Source of the DNA: Phascolomyces articulosus
Lineage: Eukaryota > Mucoromycota > Mucoromycetes > Mucorales > Lichtheimiaceae
NCBI GenBank assembly: GCA_025677815.1
Contig: JAIXMP010000007.1
Span: 124,001 to 188,000 of the forward strand
DNA: 64,000 nt
Direction: 5' to 3'
A program made the translations under genes and the position numbers. The notes beneath the pieces were generated by a model. That model made no database searches and was not told the origin of the DNA. It saw only the letters and a program-made list of their open reading frames with translations. Shown in pieces: positions 25,211 to 38,213 of this stretch. The number at the start of each line of letters is the position of its first letter. The stretch's first letter is position 1.

Positions 25211-26686
25211 ATGAAGATTCCTACTTTGGCCGCTGTTCTTGGTTTGACTGCTCTCGCTTCTGCTGAAGTCTTTTTACACGAAACCTTTTCTGATAATGAA
25301 GGATGGAGAGATCGCTGGACTGTGTCAACTCATCGTGAAGACCTTGGTAAACTTGAAGTTACTCCTGGTCAATGGTACGCTCATAAGGAAAAGAATGCTG
25401 GTTTGAGAACCACTCAAGACTATCGATTCTACTCTGTTTCAACTCCCATTAAGCCTTTTGAAAACAAGGGCAAGGATCTTGTCATCCAATTTGATGTCAA
25501 GAATGACCAAGACATTGATTGTGGTGGTAGCTACGTCAAGGTAAACATTATTTAAAAGACGCGTCTTTTATTGTTATAAAAGTTTACTGTAAAACTAAAC
25601 TATGTTATTACTATGGTCAATAGCTTTTCTCTGACAAGTTCGACCCCAACAACTTCCATGGTGATAGTGAGTACAACATCATGTTTGGTCCTGATTTCTG
25701 TGGTAGCAAGGCTATGGTTCACGCTATTCTCAATTACAATGGTGAAAACCATAACTTGAAGAAGACTGTGTCTGCACCCAAGGATTTGTTTACTCACACT
25801 TATACTTTGGTGATCAAGCCCGATCAAACTTATCAAGTTCTTGTTGATGGTGAAGAAAAAGCTGCTGGTGAATTGGTCGAAGATTGGGACTTCTTACCCC
25901 CTAAGACCATCAAGGATCCCGAAGCTGTCAAGCCCGAAGATTGGGTTGATGAAGCTGAAATTGATGATCCAACTGATTCAAAGCCTGAAGGCTGGGATGA
26001 TATTCCTGAATTCATTGCTGATCCTGAAGCTGTCAAGCCTGAAGATTGGGATGATGATATGGATGGTGACTGGGAAGCTCCTTCGTAAGTCTCTTACTTT
26101 AATTATATATCAAATTAATTTATGCTTGTATTAAAAAAAACTAATCAATAATCTCAATTATAATTTATTTAGCATTCCTAACCCTGAATACCAAGGCCCC
26201 TGGAAGGCTAAGCGTATTCCTAACCCAGAATATCAAGGTCCTTGGGTCCACCCTGAAATCAGTAACCCCGAATACAAGGTCGATAACGAAATTTATGCAT
26301 ACAGCTTTGGTCATCTTGGTTTTGATCTCTGGCAAGTCAAATCTGGTACTACCTTTGATAACCTTTTGGTTACCGATGATCTTGAAACCGCCAAAAAGTA
26401 CCGTGAAGAATCACTTGAATTAGCCAAGGAGGAAGCAGATGCAAAGAAGGCTTATGATGAAAAGGAAAGCACAAAGGCTAAGGAAGGACGTGAATTTGTT
26501 GAAGAAGATGATGCTTCCGTTGAAGAAGAAGTTGTCATTGACTTGGATGAAGAAGAAGCCGTCGTACCTGAAGAAAAGAAGGAAGAGGAAGTAAAGGAAG
26601 AAGTTAAGGAAGAAGAAGTTAAGGAGGAAGTCAAGGAAGAAGAACCAAAGGAAGAGACCAAGCGACATGTCAAGGATGAACTGTAA
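25211..26686 (+). CDS. CALR: Calreticulin (ER lumenal lectin chaperone)
   Basis: Calcium-binding ER chaperone for monoglucosylated glycoproteins. Exons 25211-25540, 25624-26084 and 26173-26686 join in frame to give 434 residues. Residues 1-18 form a signal peptide (MKIPTLAAVLGLTALASA). The globular lectin domain shows LEVTPGQWY and a conserved KNDQDIDCGGSYVK. The P-domain has three type 1 repeats (for example DPEAVKPEDW) and three type 2 repeats (IPNPEYQGPW), the 3+3 number typical of calreticulin and unlike calnexin's 4+4. There is no membrane segment; the C-terminus is a long Glu/Lys-rich calcium-buffering tail ending in KDEL, a retrieval signal. This distinguishes it from calnexin, the only such chaperone in many Dikarya. 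Confidence 0.95.
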
Positions 26687-27122
26687 ATAACAAAATTATA
26701 AGTCATCTCTTTCTTTCTTTTAATCCTTGTTTTTCCTATTCAATATAATACTCGATCTATCACACACATAAATATCACGACAACAACAAATCACAAACTT
26801 ATCAAATAACTCCCTTCAAGGAACATTAAAAAAAACTCTTTTGCATACTATCTTATCATTTTTTATATTCCCATACTCTTTCTCCCTCTCTCCTCTTTGC
26901 TTTTTTGTAATGTTTACCCTTTCAATATCTTCACTATCTCTTTTTTCATAAAGAAAAAAAAAATTATAAAAAAACTTTCCGGTTTTTCAATTGTTGACTC
27001 ACCTCGGATATGTTCCTGATAATGAGACATCATTTATAAACAGAGTAAATCACGGAAAAAACGATGACCAAAATTATAAACCTCTTTTTTGATTTCAAAA
27101 ACCAAACAAACAAACAAATATA
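26687..27122. other. Intergenic stretch
   Basis: The 3' flank of calreticulin and leader of the GH17 gene. It contains pyrimidine-rich runs near 26880-26945 and an (AAAC)n-like run just before the next start. No gene is seen. Confidence 0.5.
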
Positions 27123-28543
27123 ATGCAAACAAACAATCGAAGTGAAAAATATCAGGAAGACCCATCTTATTATCAAAAAAACGAGAGCATCACCAGCAAC
27201 AAGCAAACACCCTCTGAACAAGAAGAAGGCAAAAAGACTTCCAATGATCAATGCTGTGGAAGTAAACGGGCTTCCTATATATTAAAAGGATGTATCTTTA
27301 CAGCCATTTTATTAATTATCACTGCATTGGTTGTATTACCACAAGTCTTTGGCGGATTGACTTCCTCTGGTAATAATGACGATAAAGCTCGGTTACCTAC
27401 TCCACCTAGCACAGATGATCCACCAACAGAAAATTCTTTACCGCATAAAAACAATACCTTTACCCCAGATCCACGCCTTCATCAAGCATTTTATGGCATT
27501 GATTATACACCCCATGGTACACTTTATCAGCAAAACTGCGGTATCAAATACCAAGACGTAATTAAAGATATCAATATCTTAAGACAATTGACAACACGTA
27601 TACGTCTCTACGGTATGGATTGCGATCAAGCTTCATTGGTACTCAAGGCAATTAAACAACTCAAGATTAACATGGGTGTTGTTTTGACATTATGGGTGGA
27701 TGGTAATTCGGTCACATATAAACGTCAATATAACGCTTTTTGGAATCTACTCAAAGAGTTTGGAGGGGATCATATCATTGGTGTATCTGTAGGCAATGAA
27801 GGTAATCAAGAATTAGATGAAAATAAAGGGAGTTAGAATTAAACGTTGGGTGACAATACTAATGCTCTATCTCTATTTCGTCAATAATCATTATGACGAA
27901 AAAAAAATTAGCTATTTTCCGTAAACAAATCGCCACTAATAAATTAATCCAACTTATAAAGGATGTCAAACACAAGCTTACCCAGAGCGGTTACCCTCAT
28001 ATTCCCGTCTACACTACCGAAATCAAGGACCTTCCGCAACTTATACCAGAAGAAGATGCTGTCTTGGATAATGTACATCCTTTTTTTGCGGGTACACTTG
28101 CCAAGGATGCTGCTAATTGGACTTGGGAATATTTTTACAATGTGGATCAATTCCCCACTCTATTATCAGCCAAACAGCTTGGTTTAGACAGAGCTCAAAC
28201 CAAACCGGCTGTTATTAGTGAAATTGGATGGCCAACACATCCAAAGGATCGAAAAGTGCAAGCAGCTGAGCCTTCCATTGATAATCAACGTATTTTGCTA
28301 GAAACTTTTGTCTGTGAAGCCAATCGACGTCAATTACCATACTTTTGGTTTGAATTCAAGGATCAGCCATGGAAAGCGGTCGAGTTTAACGAAACACGAG
28401 AATCGTATTGGGGGTTGTTTGATAAGGATCTCAAGTTGAAGCACGCAAGACTACCCAATTGTCAGGTAGACCAGTGGCAAAAAGGAAACCATACTGTTAT
28501 TCAACCAGAACCTCTTGGTTCAGTCGATTTATTAGATTATTAA
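27123..28543 (+). CDS. Membrane-anchored GH17 beta-1,3-glucanase-like protein
   Basis: Exons 27123-27801 and 27912-28543 join in frame (GAA G/CT) to give 436 residues. The N-terminal 50 residues are polar and cytosolic, followed by a transmembrane segment at about 54-74 (LKGCIFTAILLIITALVVLP). This makes a type II membrane protein with an extracellular glycoside hydrolase family 17 domain. Family markers are FYGIDYTPHGTLYQQNCG, TTRIRLYGMDCDQ, the acid/base Glu226 in VSVGNEAIFR and the nucleophile Glu330 in VISEIGWP; the acid/base lies exactly at the splice junction. The likely role is cell-wall beta-glucan remodelling or transglycosylation. The unspliced first frame ends at a stop at 27834, so the intron is required. 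The 3' end is only 73 bases from the convergent COX18 gene. Confidence 0.88.
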
Positions 28544-28616
28544 AACCAAATATTTTTTGTAATATTGTACAAATATAATATATAGTCCATTTTTTAATAT
28601 ATATATATATATAGCT

Positions 28617-29617
28617 CTATTTCTTTTCAATGTTACTCTCTACTTTTTCTTGATCTTTGTTTTTAGATGGTGATGGTGGTGCTTGTAATGGTGGTAAATT
28701 AAGTGTAGTACGTACACTGGGTATCTGGAAAGCCACGTTTTGTATTGCACTATACCATGTTGATGTAAACCAATAAAGTCCAAGTGACATTGGTGCATGT
28801 GCGGCAACAGGAACGAAAACAATCGCTAAACATCGAAATGCGTTCGTCATGACTTTTTGTGTTGTTGTCTTTTCTTTATCTTTAGAAAGCCAAGCATTCA
28901 ACTATCATATTGAATAAAGATCTATCAATCATTTCATCTTCGCAAATAATGCTATAAAGATCCAATCGAACTTTTTTTATTTACCTCTACATTCAACAAG
29001 GTGCCAGCACCTATTAAGAGTGGAAATGTCATTGTAGGATCAGGTACAGTTAAATCGGTGACCCAAGCAAATCCACCTTCACTTAAACCTTGAACAGGTC
29101 CATCCGAAGTTTGACCATACCATGGCAATGGATAACCCGACATATGGCGTAAAGTGAGTGACATGGAAACCCACAAAGGGATTTGAACATAGGGTAAAGC
29201 CAAGAGTTTCCATCGAGGACAACCATAATGTGCATAAATTTCACTCACTTTTTTACGATATTGTTTTTGTAATTGAACATTATACTTTGTATAACCCCAC
29301 CCTTTTTGCTTGGATTCACTGGCAATTTGTGTTCGTAGCGTGCTACCCCAACTTTGTATCATTGGTGCTAATTGGATCATTTTTCCAACACTCTTTTGTT
29401 GATAGATAGCAATAGGTAAAGTTAAACAACTTCGAAGTAGGCACGTGAATCCCATAATAGACGCCCACCAAGGTAATTGTGCATGCAGAGCTTGAATCAC
29501 GGATTCATTGGCAGCTAAAACGATTGGCAATGTACTGGACGCGTTTTGAAATGATGCATGCTTTTGTTGTCTTAATCGTCGTATACATGTCAATGCCAAA
29601 GGTCGAATGCGTGGCAT
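28617..29617 (-). CDS. COX18: COX18, mitochondrial inner-membrane insertase (Oxa1/YidC family)
   Basis: Translocates the C-terminal tail of cytochrome oxidase subunit 2 across the mitochondrial inner membrane. Exons 29617-28985 and 28901-28617 on the minus strand join in frame to give 305 residues. The N-terminus is basic and Arg-rich (MPRIRPLALTCIRRLRQQK), fitting a mitochondrial presequence. Family text includes LPWWASIMGFTCLLRSCLTL, then YVQIPLWVSMSLTLRHMSG, then a typical WVTDLTVPDPTMTFPLLIG, and a final helix containing MSLGLYWFTSTWYSAIQN. The lack of a long C-terminal ribosome-binding tail and the DLTVPDP motif favour COX18 over OXA1. The start codon lies 209 bases from the divergent cobalamin adenosyltransferase gene. 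Confidence 0.9.
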
Positions 29618-29826
29618 ATTTTGATATATGAATTTTTAGAAAAATAAAGAAAAGATACTAAAACAAATATGGAATCTCTCTGCCAGTGACTCTTTTTTCA
29701 TTCATTTGGCGCGTCCCACTCATATGCTTCATAGATTAGATTGAATATTTCATATAACTTTTTGCCCAGTTGTCAACCCGCTAGTTCTTTTTATTTTATT
29801 TTACTCCATCTCGTTTTTTTGAAACA
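29618..29826. promoter_or_regulatory. Divergent promoter between COX18 and cobalamin adenosyltransferase
   Basis: Only 209 bases separate the two start codons, so the regulatory sequences must overlap. I see no clear TATA box on either side. The sequence has GGCGCG near 29708 and mixed AT-rich blocks. Confidence 0.55.
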
Positions 29827-31159
29827 ATGAAGATTTATACCAAGACTGGTGACAAAGGTAAACACAATTCAAAGTATTGAAATATATAAAACATGTATAA
29901 AAGCTAACTATAATAATAAAAAGGCACGTCAAGTTTGTATAACGGTGACCGTCGTAACAAAGATGATATGATCTTTGAAGCTCTTGGTAAGAAGAAAAGA
30001 AATAAAGAACGCGTGTATTTTTTTTAAAGAATATTCAAATAATTAACTGAAACGCGTTCCAGGTACCACCGATGAACTTACTTCGAACTTGGGGTAAGAA
30101 AAGAAATTGAAAAAAAAAAAGAAAGAAGCGTGTGTTTATAAATCAGGATTTTAGTGGATTTTTGAATGGGTGCATTTTTGGCTGAGGATTGTTGTTGAAT
30201 AAATATAGACGTGCGTGTTTGTGTAATACAATAACAAAAATAGAAAAATCCTAAAGAAAAAAACATGTATTTTATTTAGTTTGGCACTTGAGTTCTGTGA
30301 AGAACAAGGAGATGTCGAGCAACTCTGTGAACAAATTCAATGGGTAACTTTTTGCAATTCTATTTGAATATTCTTATATACCAAAAACAGTATAAACAAT
30401 GCTTCATTATTTGTAAAATTTAATACTAACTTGATATATAAATTTATAATTATTATATAAAGGTACAATGCTGTTTACAAGACATTGGATCTAATGTTGC
30501 AACACCTCGTGAGCATTCCAACGAACGTAAATTGGGTAAGTTATACAAAGACAATAATAGTAAAATGGCGTAAACATTTCTGCATCCAAATAAACTTAAT
30601 TATTAAAATATAATATATATATCTTGATGATGATTTAGCACGTACTGTCTTTGATGAAGAAGGAAAGGAAGTAGCCAAGTTAGAAAAAGCCATTGATGAA
30701 ATGTATGCTCAATTACCTCCATTGAAGCAATTTATCTTGCCTGTAAGTGTATCAATATCATCATAGATAGTAAAGAAGAAAGGGAATGAGAGAGAGTATT
30801 TAGAGTGAAGAAGTATGATTATTGATGAGGCGTAAAAAAACAAAACAAAAAACAAATAGTCGGGAGGACGTGCAAGTGCCAGTTTGCATGTTGCCAGAAC
30901 GGTATGTCGAAGAGCAGAAAGACGTGTCCATCCTTTGGTTCGTGACAATTTGTGTGATCCCAGTACTGGCATCTTTTTGAACAGGTGAGAGAGGCATTTA
31001 TTTTCTAGCTGGAAATTTCTTTGACCTTATGAGGATTATGTTTGATAATAATAACTAACTTGATTGATAATCATTCTTTTTAGATTAAGTGATTTCTTGT
31101 TTGCATCTGCACGATTTGCTGCAATGAAGAAAGGAAAGAAAGAAGTGATTTACAAGTAA
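29827..31159 (+). CDS. ATP:cob(I)alamin adenosyltransferase (PduO/MMAB type)
   Basis: Makes adenosylcobalamin, the cofactor of methylmalonyl-CoA mutase. Eight small exons join in frame: 29827-29857, 29924-29986, 30063-30093, 30280-30343, 30463-30535, 30639-30742, 30860-30984 and 31084-31159, giving 188 residues, the usual size of a PduO domain. Motifs seen are the N-terminal ATP-binding [18 protein letters not shown] and the TDEL segment. The C-terminal signature is [20 protein letters not shown], with the conserved Arg and Glu residues, followed by [11 protein letters not shown]. The Met lies directly at the domain start with no upstream in-frame ATG, so a cleavable mitochondrial presequence is absent, unlike animal MMAB. 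B12-dependent enzymes are known in early-diverging fungi but are largely absent from Dikarya. The next gene starts 162 bases downstream on the same strand. Confidence 0.92.
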
Positions 31160-31321
31160 ACAACAGATGATCCCACACGACCTATCATTTCATCCACTCA
31201 TGTTTTAAGAACTTAATTCCCTTTCTCCTTTTTCTTTCTCAGCAAAATAATAAAAAAAGACAACACCTTCTTGTTTGGATTTCTCTCTTCTCTTTTTTGT
31301 TTTCTTTCACCCACTTTTCTT

Positions 31322-34217
31322 ATGAAGTTTTCACATCAGCTCCAATTTAACGCAGTTCCTGACTGGGCAGAATATTATGTTCCGTAAGATTATCAAACAA
31401 TTACACAAACAACAATTATTGTGGGAGAGAGAATGAAGAAAAAGGGCATATGTAAACAATGGGATCAGATATCAAAGAACATTCTTCTTTTCTTTTACCT
31501 TCATCATCATGATTCACTTTTCTTTATTACCCCATATATGTTTCTTCTTTTTTTTGGCTAAGACTTTTTATTTATAAAAACAAAAACCTAGATATTCCAA
31601 CTTGAAGAAGCTTGTTTATTCCATTGAACGAGACCGTGTTGCTAGCCATCACGCTTTACGAACAACAGAAGAAGCAACAGAACAAAGTGCCTTGTTGGTA
31701 GAAGAAGAACAAGAGCAGCATACTGACATGGATAACGACCGGTTCATTTCAGCTTTGGACCGGGCACTTGACCGCATTGTTAATTTTTATTCTAAGAAAG
31801 AAACAGAGCTGTATGATGCAATGGATACTTTGATGGCCGACATGCAGAATCATGTGTCTATTCCTATCGCCGGATCCGCTCCTGTTACCAATAGTCATAA
31901 CCGTGGTAATACAGAATACGGTGCGAGTGTGACAGCAACAACAACAACTAATGGCCATCAACATCGTCGATCCAGGAGTAGTAGTGATTTTCCTCGACGT
32001 GAATCACTTGTGATGGAGGATGGATTGCCACCCAATATTATTTCACAAAACACCGCTGATACAGATCCAGAAGCAGCATTAATGATGGATTATGGCAGTG
32101 ACAAAACAGAACTCAAACGACATACAGTGGATGTTTTTGTATTACTTTCAGAATTGAAATCATTTGTCTCATTGAACGCTACAGCATTTGCCAAGATTTT
32201 AAAAAAATATGACAAGATTACAGGGAGTGAACTGAAACGTTATTATACATCCAACTATGTTAGCAAGGCTTATCCATTCCGAGTCACGACCAAACAGAAA
32301 CTGAATGCACGTATCCAACGTACTGAACGTGCATATGCAAGTATGACGGAAGGTGATTTGGATGCAGCTGTGGATGAACTCAAGTCGCATTTGAGGGAGC
32401 GGATCGTGTGGGAACGCAATACAGTATGGCGTGACATGATTGGGCAGGAACGTAAAGTACAAAGTGTAGGTGTAGGAGGCGATTCACATCATGTCCGTTT
32501 CTTCCGTTTTCTTGGTCATGATATTGAACGACAGACAGTATGGCAATGGGTCAATTTATTGGTGAGTCTATTGGTATTTGCCTTGCTCGTGTTCCAAATT
32601 GAATTATTCCCATCGATTGAGCAAAATCGATGTTTTGCCATTTTGGTATTTGCAAGCATGTTATGGGCAACAGAAGTGATGCCATTGTTTGCTACCGCCA
32701 TGCTGATTCCGTTCTTGACTGTGACACTACGTGTGATGCGGTCGCCCGATTTGGTACGCCTTTCTGCTCCGGAAGCGACGCGACTAGTCTTTTCAGCCAT
32801 GTTTTCTCCCGTCATTATGCTTTTACTAGGTGGATTCGCTATTGCTGCTTCACTTAGTAAATTTGGTATTGCCAAGGCCATGGCCACTTTTGTCTTGTCT
32901 AAAGCAGGTACCAGGCCGAGTCGGGTACTACTTGTAAACATGTTCGTAGCAACTGTAGCCAGTATGTGGATCAGTAATGTTGCAGCACCAGTGTTGTGCT
33001 TCTCCTTGATTCAGGTAAATAAACAATAAACAAACAAATGAACAAAAACAAACATCACGTTTGCATTTATTTGTTTTTTTAATCCATTTGACATAGAAAA
33101 ACAAGTGTACCCTTTATTTTTTTTCTAACTTTTTTTTTCATCCCTTGCATGATGTTTATTAATTAGCCTATTCTACGTACACTTCCCGTGGATTCAACAT
33201 TTGGTTCATGCTTAATCCTGGGCATTGCATTAGCATCCAATGTAGGTGGTATGACATCCCCCATTTCATCGCCTCAAAATATCATTGCTATTCAAAACAT
33301 GAATCCACCTCCTTCATGGGGGCAATGGTTTATTGTGGCTGTTCCGTTATCCATTGTGGGTAACTTTATCATTTGGATTTGGTTATTATACAATTATCAT
33401 CCAGAAAAACATACACCTCAAATTCATACCATTCGTGCCTCACATGATCCAATTACGCCAACACAAGTATTTGTCATGTTTGTTACATTGGTAACTATTG
33501 CATTATGGTGCTTGGCACATTCATTTGAAAATATCTTGGGTGACATGGGTGTCATTGCTATTATTCCATTGGTTGCTTTCTTTGGGACTGGGTTATTGAC
33601 CAAGGATGATTTCAATCACTTTTTATGGAGTGTAATCATGTTGGCCATGGGAGGTATTGTTCTTGGTAAAGCTGTCGAAAGCTCGGGATTACTTCATACA
33701 ATTGCAACACATATCCAAGCCATGGTTAAAGGATTTTCTCCCTTGGAAGTATTATTGGTGTTTAATTTGCTAGTACTTTGTATTGCCACGTTTATTAGTC
33801 ACACTGTGGCAGCTTTGATCATTTTACCTATTGTTGCAGAGGTTGGATCAGAAATGGCAGATCCACGCCCTCGTTTATTAGTTATGGTAAATGTTTCTTT
33901 TCTTTTTCCTATAAATGTCAAGATAAAGCATGTGCATGTGAGAGGAAGGAGAGAAAATTGAATACTTTGATCATGGAACGCATCTTATGAACACAATACT
34001 TTAATGTTACTAGGGAACGGCATTCGTATGCTCAGTTGCTATGGGACTGCCTGTCTCTGGATTTCCAAATATGAATGCAGTTTCACAAGAAAATGAATTG
34101 GGTAAACCCTATTTGAAAACAAAAGATTTTTTGCGCAATGGTGTTCCTGCTAGTGTATTTTGTATGATTTGTGTCGCTATTATTGGTTATGGATTAATGA
34201 CTATGGTTGGTTTTTAA
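31322..34217 (+). CDS. SPX-domain low-affinity phosphate transporter (Pho87/Pho90-like)
   Basis: Four exons, 31322-31383, 31592-33014, 33167-33886 and 34014-34217, join in frame to give 802 residues. The N-terminus is an SPX domain (MKFSHQLQFNAVPDWAEYYV, then YSNLKKLVYSIE, and further helices around residues 150-270), which senses inositol pyrophosphates. It is followed by about a dozen membrane segments of the DASS/SLC13-type ion transporter family. These include WISNVAAPVLCFSLIQ and the hallmark SNVGGMTSPISSPQN, the family's substrate/sodium-binding loops. Domain order matches yeast Pho87/Pho90/Pho91, which move phosphate across the plasma or vacuolar membrane. The linker after the first SPX helices is rich in Thr/Ser/Arg. 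Which membrane it serves cannot be told from the sequence. Confidence 0.92.
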
Positions 34218-36514
34218 GCTACCATATCAACATACCCCTCTTCTTCAATTTGCTTTTTTATAAACATTTAGCTCTTGTTTTTATTCCCTTTTTCTTTTTC
34301 TATTCTAATTATATATTATTATAACATTATTTTTTCTACATATACTTTTCATTTCACCATCATCATTAGAAAATAAAATTATATACATTTGCTTACTTTA
34401 CGACTGCATTGTTGGAATGCTATTCATTAATTGATAAATGATTGGCGCTTCTTTGTCTGGGGTTTACATATGTCAATATATATATTCTTTCAATAAGGAG
34501 TACTTGCATGAATTGTTGGCTACTGTCAAAAAGATACTCATATTGAACATATAGGTATAATTGTCACATAAAAAATGGTAAAATAATCAATCAACTCATT
34601 TAAAGGAGGTTTTACTTTACTATATATCACTAAATAGCTTTATATGAAAGTAACAAAAAAAAAACAATCATGTTGCCTACTAGCGAACACTCCTCTTTTA
34701 ATCCGCGTCATTGTTGACTATCTCTATAGTGACAAAAAAATGCTACTTTATCAAATCTCCCTTAAACTCCCTGCATTATATAGCTTTTATAATCAAATGC
34801 AGCAATTTTTCTTTATTGATTGCTTACAAACTATAACAACCATTACTTTTTATTATGATGAACTTGTTTTTTGATATCCCTGTTTTTCACTTATTACTAT
34901 TTTATCTATTATGATATCGCTTGAAAAAACATGGGGCTAATCATATTCAAGTCTAGATAGACCTCCTTCATGATTATCGACCATACTACCATCAATCTTA
35001 TCCATGGCCAATAGACAAATCAACTTTTCTTTTGGTCCTTAAGATCTAGGGATTGAATTCTTTTCTATCAGAAAAAATTATCATTGCTAGTGTTCTTATT
35101 AATTCCTAACGGTAGGTTTATCTTGGAATAGTAATAAAAGGAGTTGTATATAAGTAGCAGTGATAGAAAAAGCTATGTTCAGTTGTGAGTAAGAATATTA
35201 CTTATATGGTATACAATTTCTTTTGATATTTTCAAGCTTTTCGTTATAATGATATCATAAAATTACTCTATGAAATAATTCCCGATGGAATTCTTTTTCT
35301 GTTACCACAGTTTCCTACTGGTAAATATGATAAGAAAAAGTTCGTTGTAAGGTACCAAAAGTAATAGTATTCTCCTTGACAATATCATGTTCTCGTTTGT
35401 TGCTATGATGGATATGATTTTTATGGATGTAATTACCGGTAGCTTTGACCTTTATTTTAATACGTGTCATATAAAAGGTAGATTACATTTTTCTTATTGA
35501 ACGTTCACATTTATAGCTTCTTCTGTTTAATAATAATAATAATAATAATGCGGTCCTGAGATGCTATCCTTTGGATTTTCTAGCATATCAATACAGACCC
35601 ATATAGTTACTGGCGGATTATTTTTATCACTTGATAATATTAAAAAATAATATTTTTTAGTCTAAATTCCTGAACCACGACCATGCATTTCTCCTGCACT
35701 TTGCTCCCCAAAATTCTTTCTACTTAGAGTACCTAATCTACTCAACAGAGTCAAATATGCAATATGAAATGCTAATGTTTACATGCCCTAATTAGAATTT
35801 TCCCCTTGCTTTTTTTAACTGTACAGCAAATTGCCAACAGCAAAATGCATGCTGTACTGGCACCCGGAAAATGTTGAATGATATCTAATCCGTATCTAAC
35901 AAAGGAACGAAAATTTCTCGATATAGATATTTTCGATAGTTGAAAAATATGTATTACGCAAAACTAATATAGTGTATCAAAAAAAATACTCTACATACTG
36001 TTGTCATTTTTTTGGTAAATAATAATGCGCTTTCAAATGAACAGCTTAATGATGAAATAAAATTAGAATGAATAATAAACAGCATGTAAAGAATATAATC
36101 CAAATAGATTTTTCTTTTTTCAAAATTGGTAATAATTTTGATATAATTTATATGTACACAATATATAACCGAAAAACTAAATCACTCGGGTAAAATAAAG
36201 GATTATTGATTTACATAAAAAAAAAAGGGTAGATAATAGATAATAAGAGTATGTATGTCTGTTGAATGATGAGTATATAAGATGGAGAATAATAAAGTAG
36301 TAAAATATATAATGGGATAATCAAAAAAGAGAAACGTAACAGAAAAGAAAAGGAAAGAATGGTTTAGCAAGAGAGAAGAGAGTTATAAGCTAGTGTTCTG
36401 ATGTTTTTATGAAAAGGTGGATATTGTTTGTGTAAATAGGAATAGAGGATATGTTGTTGTGATAAAAGAAATCATAATTATAAAAGAAAAACTTAATTAT
36501 TATTCATTAATATA
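34218..36514. other. Intergenic AT-rich stretch between convergent genes
   Basis: About 2.3 kb between the 3' ends of the phosphate transporter and the ammonium transporter. No gene recognised. A 76-codon open frame at 34644-34874 has no motif. An (AAT)n microsatellite lies near 35529-35550. Confidence 0.5.
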
Positions 36515-38213
36515 TTAGACATTATGTAATTGAGTAGGAGAAACCACCTTTTCTACAACCAAATCGCCTTGAGCATTTTCTTGGTTGCGAACTTCACGAA
36601 CTTGTTCAGAAACAATTTTTTGTTCACCTGATTGAGGATCCACAGTAACGATCTTGTCAACATGATAGTAAGCCATTTCACCGATTTCAGCAGCATCCAA
36701 ACCTTGAAGTTCAACTTCAGGATCAACACGCAAAGACAAACCAGGAATATGATCCATGATAAAGAGAATGAGGTAGGTGATACAGAAACTCCAAGCGGCA
36801 CCAGCAGTGGCATCAGCCAATTGATGACCCAATTGAATCCAGTTGTGGTTCATCCAACCACCTTCAATTTCAGTAGCTCCATCCAAACCAGCAATATATT
36901 GTTCAGCAAAAAGACCAGTCAAGACACTACCAACATAACCACCGACACCATGGACAGCGAACACATCTACAGCATCATCGAACTTGAGCAAACGCTTAAG
37001 GTGAACAGCCAAGTTACAGCAGACACCACCCAAGAAACCAATGGCAACAGCAGGTCCCGGACCAACAAAACCAGAGGCAGGAGTAATAGCAACAAGACCA
37101 GCGACTGCACCAGAACAGAAACCCAAAGCAGAGAATTTGCGTTCAATACGATAATCCATTATAAGCCATGTTATAGCACCGACAGCAGCAGCCAAGTTGG
37201 TGACAACACAAGCCATGGCAGCACGCATGTTGGCAGCGAGAGCAGAACCACCATTGAAACCGAACCAACCAAACCAGAGGAAGGCAGTACCAAGAACGAC
37301 GTTGGACATGTTGTGTGGTTTGAAATCTTCGCCGTTTGTAATGCTACCGTGACCTCGACGCTTGCCAAGAATAATCGCATAAGCTAAACTAGCAAAACCG
37401 GATGAGATGTGAACTGGAGTACCTCCTGCAAACTATTATAATATAATTATTGTTGTTTGTTAGAAATACTGCTCAGGAAATAAAACCCTTCAGTATATCT
37501 AGTTTAGTTTGAATTTTTAAGTACTTACGTCCAAACCACCCAACTTGGCAGACCATCCGTTAGGATTCCATGTCCAACAGGCGATGGGATCGTAAACAAT
37601 AGTTGACCAAATAAAGATAAAGATCATCATAGGAAGAAGACGAGCACGTTCAGCGGCAGCACCAATAGCTAAAGCAGGCGTTAAAGCAGCAAACATACAT
37701 TGGAAAATAGCAAAAACGATGTCTGGAACACTGTCGCTACCAATGGATGGGTCACCAAGAACATTACGTAAAAGAGCGTTATCCATATTGCCGATAAAAA
37801 CCGAAGCTGTTTTGCTGAATGTGAGCGAGTATCCCCAAATAAACCACTAGTTTATATTATGGATTATTATTATAAGTTTTTTTATATTTATTGTTAAAAT
37901 TAATATACTATGCAAATCAATTGATCAATTTATTACCTGAACCGTGACAACAACAAGAGACATTAAACAACACATTATCAATGATAAAGCGTTCTTGGAA
38001 CGAGCCATACCACTATAAAAGTATCCGATACCAGGAATCATGAGCCATACCTATATAATATTGTTAGTTAGAATCAATACTATTACCACTAATAATAGAT
38101 ACTAACACTGCTATTATGTGAATGATGATCATATCACTACTTACAAGACCCATTGAAATAAGAATAAAGCCAATATCGCCTTTATCGAATTGTTTACCGT
38201 ATTCAGGGTCCAT
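36515..38213 (-). CDS. Ammonium transporter (Mep/Amt family)
   Basis: Plasma-membrane ammonium permease. Minus-strand exons 38213-38145, 38050-37937, 37846-37529 and 37432-36515 join in frame to give 472 residues with the usual 11 membrane segments. Family signatures are ALTPALAIGAAAERARLLPM, the first pore histidine His175 in FAGGTPVHISSG, the second pore histidine His328 in DDAVDVFAVHGVGG, and FLWFGWFGFNGGSALAAN. The twin-His pair argues for a true conducting transporter rather than a Rhesus-type outlier. The C-terminal cytosolic tail carries GLDAAEIGEMAYY, the conserved region used for trans-activation between trimer subunits. The N-terminus is short. GATA-type motifs lie upstream, and a glutamine synthetase gene is 25 kb away. 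Confidence 0.95.

Noticed and set aside
26420..26668. Minus-strand Phe/Leu-rich frame opposite the calreticulin tail
   Set aside because: Antisense of Glu/Lys repeats, so it is a reading-frame shadow.
34644..34874. 76-codon frame between convergent transporters, vaguely F-box-like at its start
   Set aside because: The resemblance is limited to a few hydrophobic residues; no F-box core (LP, W) present.
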